Origin: Symbiobacteriaceae bacterium
GTDB lineage: Bacteria > Bacillota > JAAYKD01 > WRDA01
Length of the DNA: 6,320 bases
Assembly (NCBI GenBank): GCA_009783675.1
Contig: WRDA01000087.1
Coordinates: 1 to 6,320, forward strand
Direction of reading: 5' to 3'
In this document: one piece after another, positions 1 through 6,209 of the stretch
Layout: the number at the start of each line of letters is the position of its first letter
Position numbering within the stretch: position 1 is the stretch's first letter
Program-made: the position numbers and the translations under genes
Notes under the pieces: model-generated
Seen by the model: only the letters and a program-made list of their open reading frames with translations
What the model was told of the DNA's origin: nothing
Database searches by the model: none

Positions 1-711
1 GATCATCACCACGATGAAGGGGATGCTGTTTAGGATTTCGCAGATCCGCATCATAATCAGGTCGATGGTGCCACCGAAATAACCGGCTATGGCTCCATAG
101 ACGACGCCTATGATGATGTTAGCCGCCACGGAGACGATAGCGATGAACAGGGATACCCTGGCCCCACGAAACATCCTGGTGAAGAGATCGCGACCGAGAT
201 AATCGGTGCCAAACCAGAAGTACTCATCCTCGGCACCGCTGTAGATATAGTAATTGACCAGGATGTCGGCAGTCTCCACACCGAAGACGGTACGCAGATT
301 GCGTAACTCTAAGATACAGCCCTCGGGATACATTTCCGGATCGTCGATCATATCCAGACGCCGGTTCTCCAGCAGATAACTGCCATCGGCGACACCCAGG
401 TTTTCTAAACCCTGGATACGGGGGGGCATGTTGATGCGGTTGATATCCTGATCATTAAACCCGTAATTATTAAAGTTTGGTGCAAAGATGGCCAGAAGGA
501 TCACTACCAGGATGATCCAGAAAGCCGCTACCGAGACTCCACTCTTGACGAAACGCTGCAGGGCATCCTGGAAGAAGCTGATCGGTTGGGTCTGGAAGAC
601 CTCGTCTTTGATCCGTTCCGTGTTTAAAGGCTCGAACATATGGGCGGGGACCTTGCCGTAGACTGCAGGGGGATCCAGTTCCAGCTCTCTTGAATCGTCT
701 TGCGGGTTCAT
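1..711 (-). CDS. OppC/DppC-like ABC transporter permease, 3' end cut by window edge
   Basis: This is the second membrane subunit of a peptide-type (family 5) ABC importer, forming the translocation channel with the neighbouring OppB-like protein. The reading frame is open for 237 codons from the ATG to position 1 with no stop, so the C-terminal part is missing. Visible in order: a cytoplasmic N-terminus of about 58 residues, a first membrane helix at about 60-78, a long external segment at about 79-168, then the family signature FGTDYLGRDLFTRM (167-180), membrane helices at about 186-204 and 205-222, and the start of a further helix (230-237). The EAA loop would lie beyond the window. Its ATG overlaps the stop of the upstream permease gene (ATGA), implying translational coupling; a G-rich stretch (GGGGGCGA) precedes the start. 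The external segment of about 90 residues is longer than in E. coli OppC and contains MPPRIQGLENLG, a sequence style I associate with clostridial relatives. Substrate cannot be told from this subunit. Confidence 0.93.
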   Translation of the reverse strand, partial: MNPQDDSRELELDPPAVYGKVPAHMFEPLNTERIKDEVFQTQPISFFQDALQRFVKSGVSVAAFWIILVVILLAIFAPNFNNYGFNDQDINRINMPPRIQGLENLGVADGSYLLENRRLDMIDDPEMYPEGCILELRNLRTVFGVETADILVNYYIYSGAEDEYFWFGTDYLGRDLFTRMFRGARVSLFIAIVSVAANIIIGVVYGAIAGYFGGTIDLIMMRICEILNSIPFIVVMI

Positions 712-1655
712 TGTCTCGCCCCCATTCTGATGCGCGGATCAACGATTCCCAACAGGATATCCACCAGCAGGACGGCAATCAGGGAGACAAAGGAGTAGAA
801 GATGAGGACGGCGATGGTCAGGGGATGATCCATGGCATTAATAGCATCCACCATGATGCCTCCCACTCCGGGAATGGCGAAGATCCTCTCGATGACCAGT
901 GATCCTCCCAGGATGCCGACGAACAGACTGACCAGGATGTTCAGCAGGGGTACCATGGAGTTCCTGAAGGCATGGCGGATGATCGCCTGGGTGCGGGTTA
1001 AGCCCTTGGTCCTGGCCAGGAGCATAAACTCCGAACTGAGGGTTTCGATCAGCTCTCCTCGCAGGTATCTGGTGATGGTGGCGATCGGTCCCACAGCCAA
1101 AGCCAGGATGGGCAGGACGATAGCTAAAGCATAATCTTTGCCTGTAGCGCTGGCTTTGAAAATGATGGGGAACCAGCCGAACTTGAAGCCAAGATAATAC
1201 TGCAGCATCGATGCGAAGACGAAGGAAGGCACCGAAATGCAAATGACTACGGCGAAAGAGATGACGTTATCGATCATCTTATTATGTCGCATGGCAGAGA
1301 TGGTCCCGAAGACCACACCCAGGGGCAGGGAGATGATCAGGGAGATCAGATTTAAGGACATCGAGACGGGGATCCTGCTGCGTAGGATATCGAAGGCGGG
1401 TATGGCAGGGCGAATCTTAATAGAGGTACCCCAATCCCCTTCCAGGACGATACCCCTCAGAAAATAATAGAACTGTTCCATCACCGGTTTATCCAGATGA
1501 TACTTGGCGTTGATCGCAGCCATGGCGGCAGGAGAGATATGAGGGTCCTCATACAGATTACCCGGCATGTAGCGAATGGCTACGAAAGAGACGGTGACGA
1601 TGATGAAAAGAGTCACACCAAGCGCCACCAGGCGTCCAAGGACATACCTGACCAT
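708..1655 (-). CDS. OppB/DppB-like ABC transporter permease
   Basis: Complete 315-residue inner-membrane permease of the peptide-type ABC importer family, typical in length for OppB/DppB. Visible: first membrane helix at about 8-28 preceded by MVRYVLGRLV, a typical family start; an external domain at about 30-95 with the usual LEGDWGTSI motif (71-79); further helices at about 100-120, 130-155, 176-196, 235-255 and 282-305; the EAA loop that docks on the ATPase at about 207-237 (SSEFMLLARTKGLTRTQAI); and the C-terminal motif VDPRIRMGAR (305-314). The frame can be extended upstream to 1715, but that extension runs through a terminator hairpin and reads non-family sequence. The ATG at 1655 has GGGAGGT six bases upstream, so it is the start. 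It follows the binding-protein gene across the terminator and overlaps the next permease gene by ATGA. Peptide, oligosaccharide or other ligand is not determined by this sequence. Confidence 0.96.
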   Translation of the reverse strand: MVRYVLGRLVALGVTLFIIVTVSFVAIRYMPGNLYEDPHISPAAMAAINAKYHLDKPVMEQFYYFLRGIVLEGDWGTSIKIRPAIPAFDILRSRIPVSMSLNLISLIISLPLGVVFGTISAMRHNKMIDNVISFAVVICISVPSFVFASMLQYYLGFKFGWFPIIFKASATGKDYALAIVLPILALAVGPIATITRYLRGELIETLSSEFMLLARTKGLTRTQAIIRHAFRNSMVPLLNILVSLFVGILGGSLVIERIFAIPGVGGIMVDAINAMDHPLTIAVLIFYSFVSLIAVLLVDILLGIVDPRIRMGARQ

Positions 1656-1661
1656 ATCGGA

Positions 1662-1668
1662 ACCTCCC
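1662..1668 (-). promoter_or_regulatory. ribosome binding site of the OppB-like permease
   Basis: GGGAGGT lies six bases before the ATG at 1655. It decides the start in favour of the family-like N-terminus MVRYVLGR over the longer frame beginning at 1715. It sits just past the T-run of the terminator, so readthrough transcripts present it outside the hairpin. Confidence 0.85.
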
Positions 1669-1677
1669 ATACATGCT

Positions 1678-1714
1678 AAAAATGCCGGTAACCGGATTGA
1701 CCCGATTACCGGCA
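1678..1714 (-). terminator. intrinsic terminator between binding-protein and permease genes
   Basis: Read on the minus strand, a perfect 9-bp stem (TGCCGGTAA pairing with TTACCGGCA) is extended inward, after one mismatch, by three more G-C pairs around a six-base loop. It is followed directly by TTTTT (1678-1682). This is the form of a Rho-independent terminator. It begins 12 bases after the stop codon of the binding-protein gene and ends about 10 bases before the ribosome binding site of the permease gene. Since the permeases have no evident promoter of their own, it probably acts as a partial terminator, and as a 3' stabiliser of the binding-protein message, so that the lipoprotein is made in excess. 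The arrangement is known from other binding-protein-dependent operons such as malE-malF; its efficiency here is inferred. Confidence 0.85.
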
Positions 1715-1726
1715 CTGAACAGGGTT

Positions 1727-3508
1727 CTACTTAGTCAGGTCGATATCAGCCCACATGGTGCCATAGCCAAGTTCGGCATCATAGGGAATCGGCAGAAGCA
1801 GGCGTTCGCTGATGATCATGCGGCCCACAAAGTTTGTGATAGGGATAACCAGAACTTGATCCCTTAGTAGAGCTTCCATCTCCATGGTCAGCTCCACCAG
1901 TTTCTTGGGATCCATCCTGTACTCATCAGTTCTGGAGAGGACATACATGGCATCAAGTTCGGGACAGTTATAATCGGTAACATTGAGCTGTCCGCTGGGG
2001 GTAAAGAACTGGAACTGCAGGTTGGGGTAATAGAGGGTGGAACCCCAGGACCAGCTGCTGACACCGGATTCGTAGGTCGTGGGACCTTCAGTCCATAAGA
2101 CCAGAGTGGAAGCATTGGCGGCTGGGAGACCTTTAAGGGTGATGTTGATCTTATCCTCGCCAAAGATCTGGGTCAGGGAGTTCTGCAGGTACTCCACCAT
2201 ATTTCTTCTGTCCACAGCTTGTTCGTTGAGGATTATCTCGAAATCAGCAGTGGTCAGGCCGAGTTCTTCCAAGGCGAGATCGTAGTATTCCCTGGCTTTG
2301 TCGGGGTTATAGCCATGATTCTCCGGATAGACAGCCTTAACTTCGGGCAGGTCTTTGTAGGAGACTCCGCCATAACCACCTGCCGTGCCGGGAATGATGG
2401 AAGCCCAGGGTGAGGAAAGCTGAATCTTTGCCATGGCTTCTCTATCGATAGCCCAAGAGATGGCCCGGCGGAAGTTGACATTGCTCAGGAGGGGATTGTT
2501 GGGGTTGGCCATATTGATGTTAAAGTAACCGACTTGTGCACTGGGATAAGTATGTAAACGGGGATCCTGTTCGTATTTGACGAAGGTGACGGCATCCAGA
2601 TCCATGATATCAAGTTCGCCGGACTCGAACAGCTGCATCATAGCGCCGGTATCCGGCACGATGCTGAAGGATATTTTTTCGATCTTGATCAGATCTGCCA
2701 GAGGCCAGAGGTAATTTTTGGTATAGACCCGCTCGGAATCCACTTCCCAAAACTCCAGGGAGTAGGGGCCACTGGCCATGAAGCTGTCGATGCTGGTGGC
2801 ATAGGTGGTGGAGGTGCGGCTGGCGTTCATCCCTGCTTCATAGAAAGGTTCGTAGACAGGAGAGACGCCTGTGAAGTGGCGGATGACCTCCTCCTGGGTA
2901 TAGCGTCCGGCCAGAGTGAACTCCAGGGTGTAATCGTCGATCTTCTTAATGCCGACGTCTTCCCAGGTATAATCGGTACCCTCTTCTCCGGAGAGGTAGT
3001 ATTCCTCACCGTTTAAGATGATGATGTCGTTGCTGAAGACCCAACTGCCCATGGGGTTAACCATTACAGGATCACAGGCTCTTTCGAAGGTGTACATCCA
3101 GGTATCGGCGGTGAACAGTTCTCCATTCTCCCAGGCCATTTTGGGGTCGAGAGGAATGCGCCATACTATGCCTTCGTCATCCATCTGAATGGGTAGTTCG
3201 GCAGCTGCTTCGGGTAGGTACAGCTGTTTCTTGGTGGTGGGGTTAATGGTAGCACGATAAAGTCTGGCGGAAAGGTAACCTCTGGCATTATCTTCGGAGA
3301 TCCAGTTTCCGTTATGAGGGTTGACATTGCGGATATCCTGGGTGTCTGCCAGTCGCAGGATTTTCACATCCTGTGCAGGAGGAGGAGGAGCCGTAGTGGG
3401 GGGTGCGGATGTCGGTTGCGGCGGCGTAACAGGCGGGGTGGTATTACAGGCCACCATTGACAGAACCAGAAGCGGTACCAGCAGGGATACCAGCAGCTTA
3501 CGAGTCAT
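1727..3508 (-). CDS. family 5 (OppA/DppA-type) substrate-binding lipoprotein of an ABC importer
   Basis: Complete 593-residue extracellular solute-binding protein that captures substrate for the adjacent permeases. The N-terminus is a lipoprotein signal: basic MTRK, a hydrophobic core (5-18) and the lipobox MVAC with Cys21 as the lipidation site. A Pro/Thr-rich tether follows (about 22-45), as is common in Gram-positive lipoproteins. The mature domain begins with LRLADTQDIRNVNPHNG (51-67). Family hallmarks are ASGPYSLEFW (245-254) and LSNVNFRRAISWAIDRE (341-357), which matches the conserved helix of SBP_bac_5 proteins. The length is usual for the family or slightly long. The ATG has a consensus AAGGAGGT eight bases upstream. 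A terminator follows the stop codon and the two permease genes lie downstream, so the three form one transporter. The family binds peptides, and some members bind oligosaccharides, nickel or opines; I cannot name the ligand. The beta-helix gene upstream would fit an oligosaccharide, which is inference only. Confidence 0.96.
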   Translation of the reverse strand: MTRKLLVSLLVPLLVLSMVACNTTPPVTPPQPTSAPPTTAPPPPAQDVKILRLADTQDIRNVNPHNGNWISEDNARGYLSARLYRATINPTTKKQLYLPEAAAELPIQMDDEGIVWRIPLDPKMAWENGELFTADTWMYTFERACDPVMVNPMGSWVFSNDIIILNGEEYYLSGEEGTDYTWEDVGIKKIDDYTLEFTLAGRYTQEEVIRHFTGVSPVYEPFYEAGMNASRTSTTYATSIDSFMASGPYSLEFWEVDSERVYTKNYLWPLADLIKIEKISFSIVPDTGAMMQLFESGELDIMDLDAVTFVKYEQDPRLHTYPSAQVGYFNINMANPNNPLLSNVNFRRAISWAIDREAMAKIQLSSPWASIIPGTAGGYGGVSYKDLPEVKAVYPENHGYNPDKAREYYDLALEELGLTTADFEIILNEQAVDRRNMVEYLQNSLTQIFGEDKINITLKGLPAANASTLVLWTEGPTTYESGVSSWSWGSTLYYPNLQFQFFTPSGQLNVTDYNCPELDAMYVLSRTDEYRMDPKKLVELTMEMEALLRDQVLVIPITNFVGRMIISERLLLPIPYDAELGYGTMWADIDLTK

Positions 3509-3516
3509 AGTCAGTT

Positions 3517-3524
3517 ACCTCCTT
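3517..3524 (-). promoter_or_regulatory. consensus ribosome binding site of the binding-protein gene
   Basis: AAGGAGGT, a near-full match to the anti-Shine-Dalgarno sequence, lies eight bases before the ATG at 3508. This predicts strong translation of the lipoprotein, in line with its expected high abundance. Confidence 0.88.
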
Positions 3525-3537
3525 GTTTTGTCGGAAC

Positions 3538-3589
3538 ATAATGATCTGTTCTCCGTTGACAGTTAATTTCCTTCTGACTGCATCATTAT
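3538..3589. repeat. 8-bp inverted repeat in the regulatory gap
   Basis: ATAATGAT (3538-3545) and ATCATTAT (3582-3589) are perfect inverted copies, 44 bases apart start to start, close to four helical turns. The right arm overlaps the candidate -10 box. A shorter imperfect palindrome, TTGACAGTTAA (3556-3566), lies near the midpoint. The arrangement could be a pair of operator half-sites; the arms are AT-rich and the 36-base loop makes a stable RNA hairpin unlikely. Chance similarity is possible. Confidence 0.4.
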
Positions 3590-3590
3590 A
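3585..3590 (-). promoter_or_regulatory. candidate -10 box for the ABC importer operon
   Basis: A perfect TATAAT on the minus strand lies 77 bases before the binding-protein start and just after the stop of the beta-helix gene, leaving room for an untranslated leader of about 70 bases. No good -35 hexamer is found 16-18 bases upstream (the bases there are like CCGTAA), and there is no TG extension, so the promoter would be weak or activator-dependent. A second, poorer candidate is TTAACT, 17 bases, CATTAT, closer to the gene. No terminator separates the beta-helix gene from this gap, so readthrough from upstream is also possible. Confidence 0.4.
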
Positions 3591-3605
3591 GGTTGTAAGG
3601 TTATC

Positions 3606-5333
3606 TTACGGGGTGTGATCCATAGCACTCTCCCTGGCTGTCCGTCTGAGCTCCCGCAGGTAATCCTGCCATTCATGCTCAGTAATATCTCTATATTGCC
3701 CAGGCACAATGCTCCTGGTCTGTTTCAAGGTGTAAATCGGCGGTGAGGAGTCGGGAGAGACGCCGACAGGATCAATAGGAACAGCGGAGGCGGAGGATGA
3801 CGGTTGAGCAGAGGTGGTGATGGAGGAAGAAGAGGGGAGGGATAACTGAGTCAAACTGATATTAATACCCATACCAGCACATAGCGGATTAGTCGGTATA
3901 TAGTATGCATCCAGAGCAGGATCGACTTCAAGAGAACCTTTGTCACCTGCGATGTGTCCCTGCCAGGCAGCGAAGCTTCCTTTTTCCAGTATGCTTCCTG
4001 GTCGCAGGTCAGTGAAGGTTGCTGTCTTGTCGGAGATATAATAGCAGTTGTCATGCATAGCAGGGTTTCCGTCCAGGGCAGACATGCCACCGAGTTCATT
4101 GGCATAACGAATCTCGATCATCGGGCGGACAATGCTTTCAGGTTGGCAAACGAGGTTATGATGAATACTCGGGTTTATATTAGCAGGCCGCCCTGCGTAG
4201 CTTTCCCAATCCTGATATGTAAGCCCGAAGTAGATGGCACTGTGGTAGCGCCCGCCATTGACCACATTTATCAGGGTATTATTGTAAACCTGAGCATCTC
4301 TGGACCCATATAGGCCGATACCCTCCCAACCGGTGTCGATGACCAGGTTGTTGCGTACCACACCCCGGATATTTTCATAATAATGGGGATTCACAGACAG
4401 GTTAAAGAACTCCGGGCTGGTATCGAAGCCGATCATGATGCCGGCACCGTAAGCTTGCCTTATGAGGTTTTTTTCGATGAGGACATCGGTGGCACCACCT
4501 TTGGCATAGATCCCTGTCGAGCAAATATCATGGATATAATTGTTATGGACAATCATCCGGTCACCATTGACATTATCGATGCCCTCGGCGTTATCTTCGC
4601 CATTTTGCGGTTTACCGGCGAAAGCTTGACCGGAGTTGTAGATCTCGTTGTAGCGAATGGTGATATCGGTGCAGTTGGGCTTTACTTTGATGACATCGTA
4701 GCGGGAATCATGCAATTTGCAGTCTTCGATGAGTATGTTGGAAGCTCCTTTGCGATCTGCGGGATTACCCCAGTCCCATTTGGTCTCCATGCAGACAGCA
4801 TAAAACCCGCCGATAACTTCGACACATTGCAATTTGCTGCCTGAAGAGTCTACATCGAAATAAACCCCGGAGTCCTCATTGTGGCCTGGCTTATAGGTGG
4901 TCAGATCGATGATGGCCCATTCACCTTTAGCGGATCGGATGGTGATATTAGGTTTGCGGATGCGGGTCTCGACTTCCTCGCGGTAGGTGCCTTCCCTCAG
5001 GATGATTGTGTCACCCGCTTTGGCGGCTGCCAGAGCCTTGTTTATGCTAGCGTAGGGTGCATCCTTAGATCCCGTGGCGGTGCTGTCATTGCCCTTTGGC
5101 GAAACATAGATACTTCCGGGTGGGTCATCGCTGTTATTATGGCGTGGTCCCACATTAAAAGGTAGGACTGCAGTAATATTACTGGCACTCGCTGCCGGGT
5201 AAGCGAAGGAAACACCCCACAGCAGCGCTATAGCTAACAGTACGAGCAGGCATCTCCGCATCAGGTTTGCCAAGTAATTGCCTCTTTTCCTGGGATTCTC
5301 TGAGGGTGATACCCTAACCCTGCGCCTGCTCAC
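3606..5333 (-). CDS. secreted right-handed parallel beta-helix protein (polysaccharide-lyase-like)
   Basis: A 575-residue exported protein of the pectate-lyase-like beta-helix superfamily. Basic N-terminal residues precede a hydrophobic core (about 28-43) and a likely signal peptidase site after the ASA at 48-50. The mature protein opens with SIYVSPKGNDSTATGS (74-89) and KDAPYASINKALAAAKAGDT (90-109), then ILREGTYRE, the usual entry to this fold. Beta-helix rungs with recurrent NN/HN turns run from about 125 to 430 (HNNYIHDI 263-270, RNNLVIDTG 327-335, YNNTLINV 350-357). An Asp-rich loop, NGEDNAEGIDNVNGDR (244-259), could be a metal or catalytic site, but no lyase family can be assigned. A Ser/Pro-rich linker (about 500-532) leads to a charged tail (about 535-575). 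The GTG start has AAAAGGAG seven bases upstream, inside sdaAA, with a 20-base overlap. A TTG at 5273 with its own AGAGG would give 555 residues. A surface glycan-binding or structural role is an alternative to enzymatic cleavage. Confidence 0.88.
   Translation of the reverse strand: MSRRRVRVSPSENPRKRGNYLANLMRRCLLVLLAIALLWGVSFAYPAASASNITAVLPFNVGPRHNNSDDPPGSIYVSPKGNDSTATGSKDAPYASINKALAAAKAGDTIILREGTYREEVETRIRKPNITIRSAKGEWAIIDLTTYKPGHNEDSGVYFDVDSSGSKLQCVEVIGGFYAVCMETKWDWGNPADRKGASNILIEDCKLHDSRYDVIKVKPNCTDITIRYNEIYNSGQAFAGKPQNGEDNAEGIDNVNGDRMIVHNNYIHDICSTGIYAKGGATDVLIEKNLIRQAYGAGIMIGFDTSPEFFNLSVNPHYYENIRGVVRNNLVIDTGWEGIGLYGSRDAQVYNNTLINVVNGGRYHSAIYFGLTYQDWESYAGRPANINPSIHHNLVCQPESIVRPMIEIRYANELGGMSALDGNPAMHDNCYYISDKTATFTDLRPGSILEKGSFAAWQGHIAGDKGSLEVDPALDAYYIPTNPLCAGMGINISLTQLSLPSSSSITTSAQPSSSASAVPIDPVGVSPDSSPPIYTLKQTRSIVPGQYRDITEHEWQDYLRELRRTARESAMDHTP
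5281..5288 (-). promoter_or_regulatory. possible second ribosome binding site for an internal TTG start of the beta-helix gene
   Basis: AAAAGAGG lies seven bases before an in-frame TTG (5271-5273, residue 21 of the long form). Starting there would give MANLMRRCLLVLLAIALLWG, a more typical short signal peptide. Both starts are therefore plausible. An in-frame ATG at 5261 (residue 25) lacks a well-spaced site of its own. Confidence 0.4.
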
Positions 5334-6192
5334 CGAAGATCTCCTTTTGTAAGCGTTTGGCGGTTGGCGTTGCGGCTATACCGCCCAGAGCCGTCTCCCG
5401 CAGTTCCGGGGGCAGCATTCTGCCAACCCTGAACATGGCATCGATAACCTCGTCTGCCGGGATGATAGAAACCATACCAGACAAAGCCAGGTCGGCGCTG
5501 CATATGGCGTTGATGGTCTGGCTGGCGTTACGCAGAGCACAGGGTACCTGTACCAGACCGGCGACAGGGTCGCAAACCAGGCCCATGCAGTTGATCAGGG
5601 CGAAACTGACGGCATTAGCCGATGCTTCATTTGAACCACCTGCCAGCTGAACAGCTGTCGCAGCTGCCATAGCTGCGGCTACACCACATTCAGCCTGACA
5701 ACCGCCTTCTGCTCCGGCAACAGTGGCATTGCGAGTAATGATGGCGCCGATTCCAGAAGCAGTAAGCAACCCTTCGAGGACAGTGCGTCGATCCGAGTTG
5801 TACAGCTCTCCTACTGAGATGAGGACCGCTGGCAGGATGCCACAAGCTCCTGCCGTAGGAGCCGCACAGATACGCCCCATTGAGGCGTTGACCTCACTGC
5901 AGGACAACGCCAGCGCCATGGCGCGATTGATCAGGCTGCCGCTGATGGTGGAATTACGCTCCATATATGCCTGTTGTCTGCTGGCTATCCCTTCGATCAG
6001 CCCGCCGGCAGTCTGTAAAGCTCCAGTCAGAGCGCGATTGGCGGATTGGAACATGACTTCAAAATGCTCATCAAGTTTGGCGAACACTTCGCTTTCTGAA
6101 GTCCCGGTCAGGAGACACTCGTTTTGCAATATCGGCTGCCAGAGAGGAGCATCCGCGGCAACTTGTAGCAATTCGGCAATTGTATTATACAT
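5314..6192 (-). CDS. sdaAA: L-serine dehydratase, iron-sulfur-dependent, alpha subunit
   Basis: Catalytic subunit of the two-subunit L-serine ammonia-lyase, which converts L-serine to pyruvate and ammonia in the cytoplasm using an oxygen-sensitive 4Fe-4S cluster. The 292 residues match the usual length of about 290-300. Conserved blocks are visible: ERNSTISGSLINRAMALALS (78-97), SMGRICAAPTAGACGILPAV (104-123) with the family's APTAGACG signature, AGAEGGCQAECG (159-170) and CDPVAGLVQVPC (207-218). By analogy with characterised family members, Cys165, Cys207 and Cys218 are the likely cluster ligands, all present. Nothing essential appears lost, so the enzyme should be active. The ATG has AGGGGAG seven bases upstream and follows the beta-subunit stop after 17 bases, so the two are co-translated parts of one operon. 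The TAG stop lies 20 bases inside the following beta-helix gene. The role fits serine fermentation or removal of excess serine in an anaerobe. Confidence 0.97.
   Translation of the reverse strand: MYNTIAELLQVAADAPLWQPILQNECLLTGTSESEVFAKLDEHFEVMFQSANRALTGALQTAGGLIEGIASRQQAYMERNSTISGSLINRAMALALSCSEVNASMGRICAAPTAGACGILPAVLISVGELYNSDRRTVLEGLLTASGIGAIITRNATVAGAEGGCQAECGVAAAMAAATAVQLAGGSNEASANAVSFALINCMGLVCDPVAGLVQVPCALRNASQTINAICSADLALSGMVSIIPADEVIDAMFRVGRMLPPELRETALGGIAATPTAKRLQKEIFGEQAQG
5341..5348 (-). promoter_or_regulatory. ribosome binding site of the beta-helix gene, inside sdaAA
   Basis: AAAAGGAG lies seven bases before the GTG at 5333 and is embedded in the last codons of sdaAA (residues LQKE). 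It supports the long form of the beta-helix protein and suggests that ribosomes finishing sdaAA can reinitiate here. Confidence 0.7.
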
Positions 6193-6209
6193 GAAATTTC
6201 TCCCCTGCT

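Noticed and set aside
470..778. Minus-strand frame of 102 codons across the permease junction
   Set aside because: It is out of frame with both permeases. Its Arg/Pro/Gly-rich composition is typical of a shifted frame, and the real genes cover the whole stretch.
1656..1715. Extended start of the OppB-like permease at 1715
   Set aside because: The extra 20 residues are encoded by the terminator hairpin and do not resemble the family; the strong ribosome binding site and the family-like N-terminus belong to the ATG at 1655.
3556..3590. Plus-strand promoter from TTGACA (3556-3561)
   Set aside because: The only -10-like sequence downstream is CATTAT or ATTATA at a spacing of 22-23 bases, too far for a standard promoter, and no plus-strand gene follows.
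3720..3850. Repeated Ser codons in the beta-helix linker as a possible tandem DNA repeat
   Set aside because: The run is low-complexity protein sequence with mixed Ser codons and no regular repeat unit at the DNA level.
3954..4313. Plus-strand open frame of 119 codons
   Set aside because: It is another antisense shadow within the beta-helix gene, with no independent support from start context or protein features.
4383..4844. Plus-strand open frame of 153 codons opposite the beta-helix gene
   Set aside because: The minus-strand frame here encodes clear beta-helix rungs. The antisense product is an Ile/Val/Asp-rich mirror of that repeat pattern, with no family match that I recognise.
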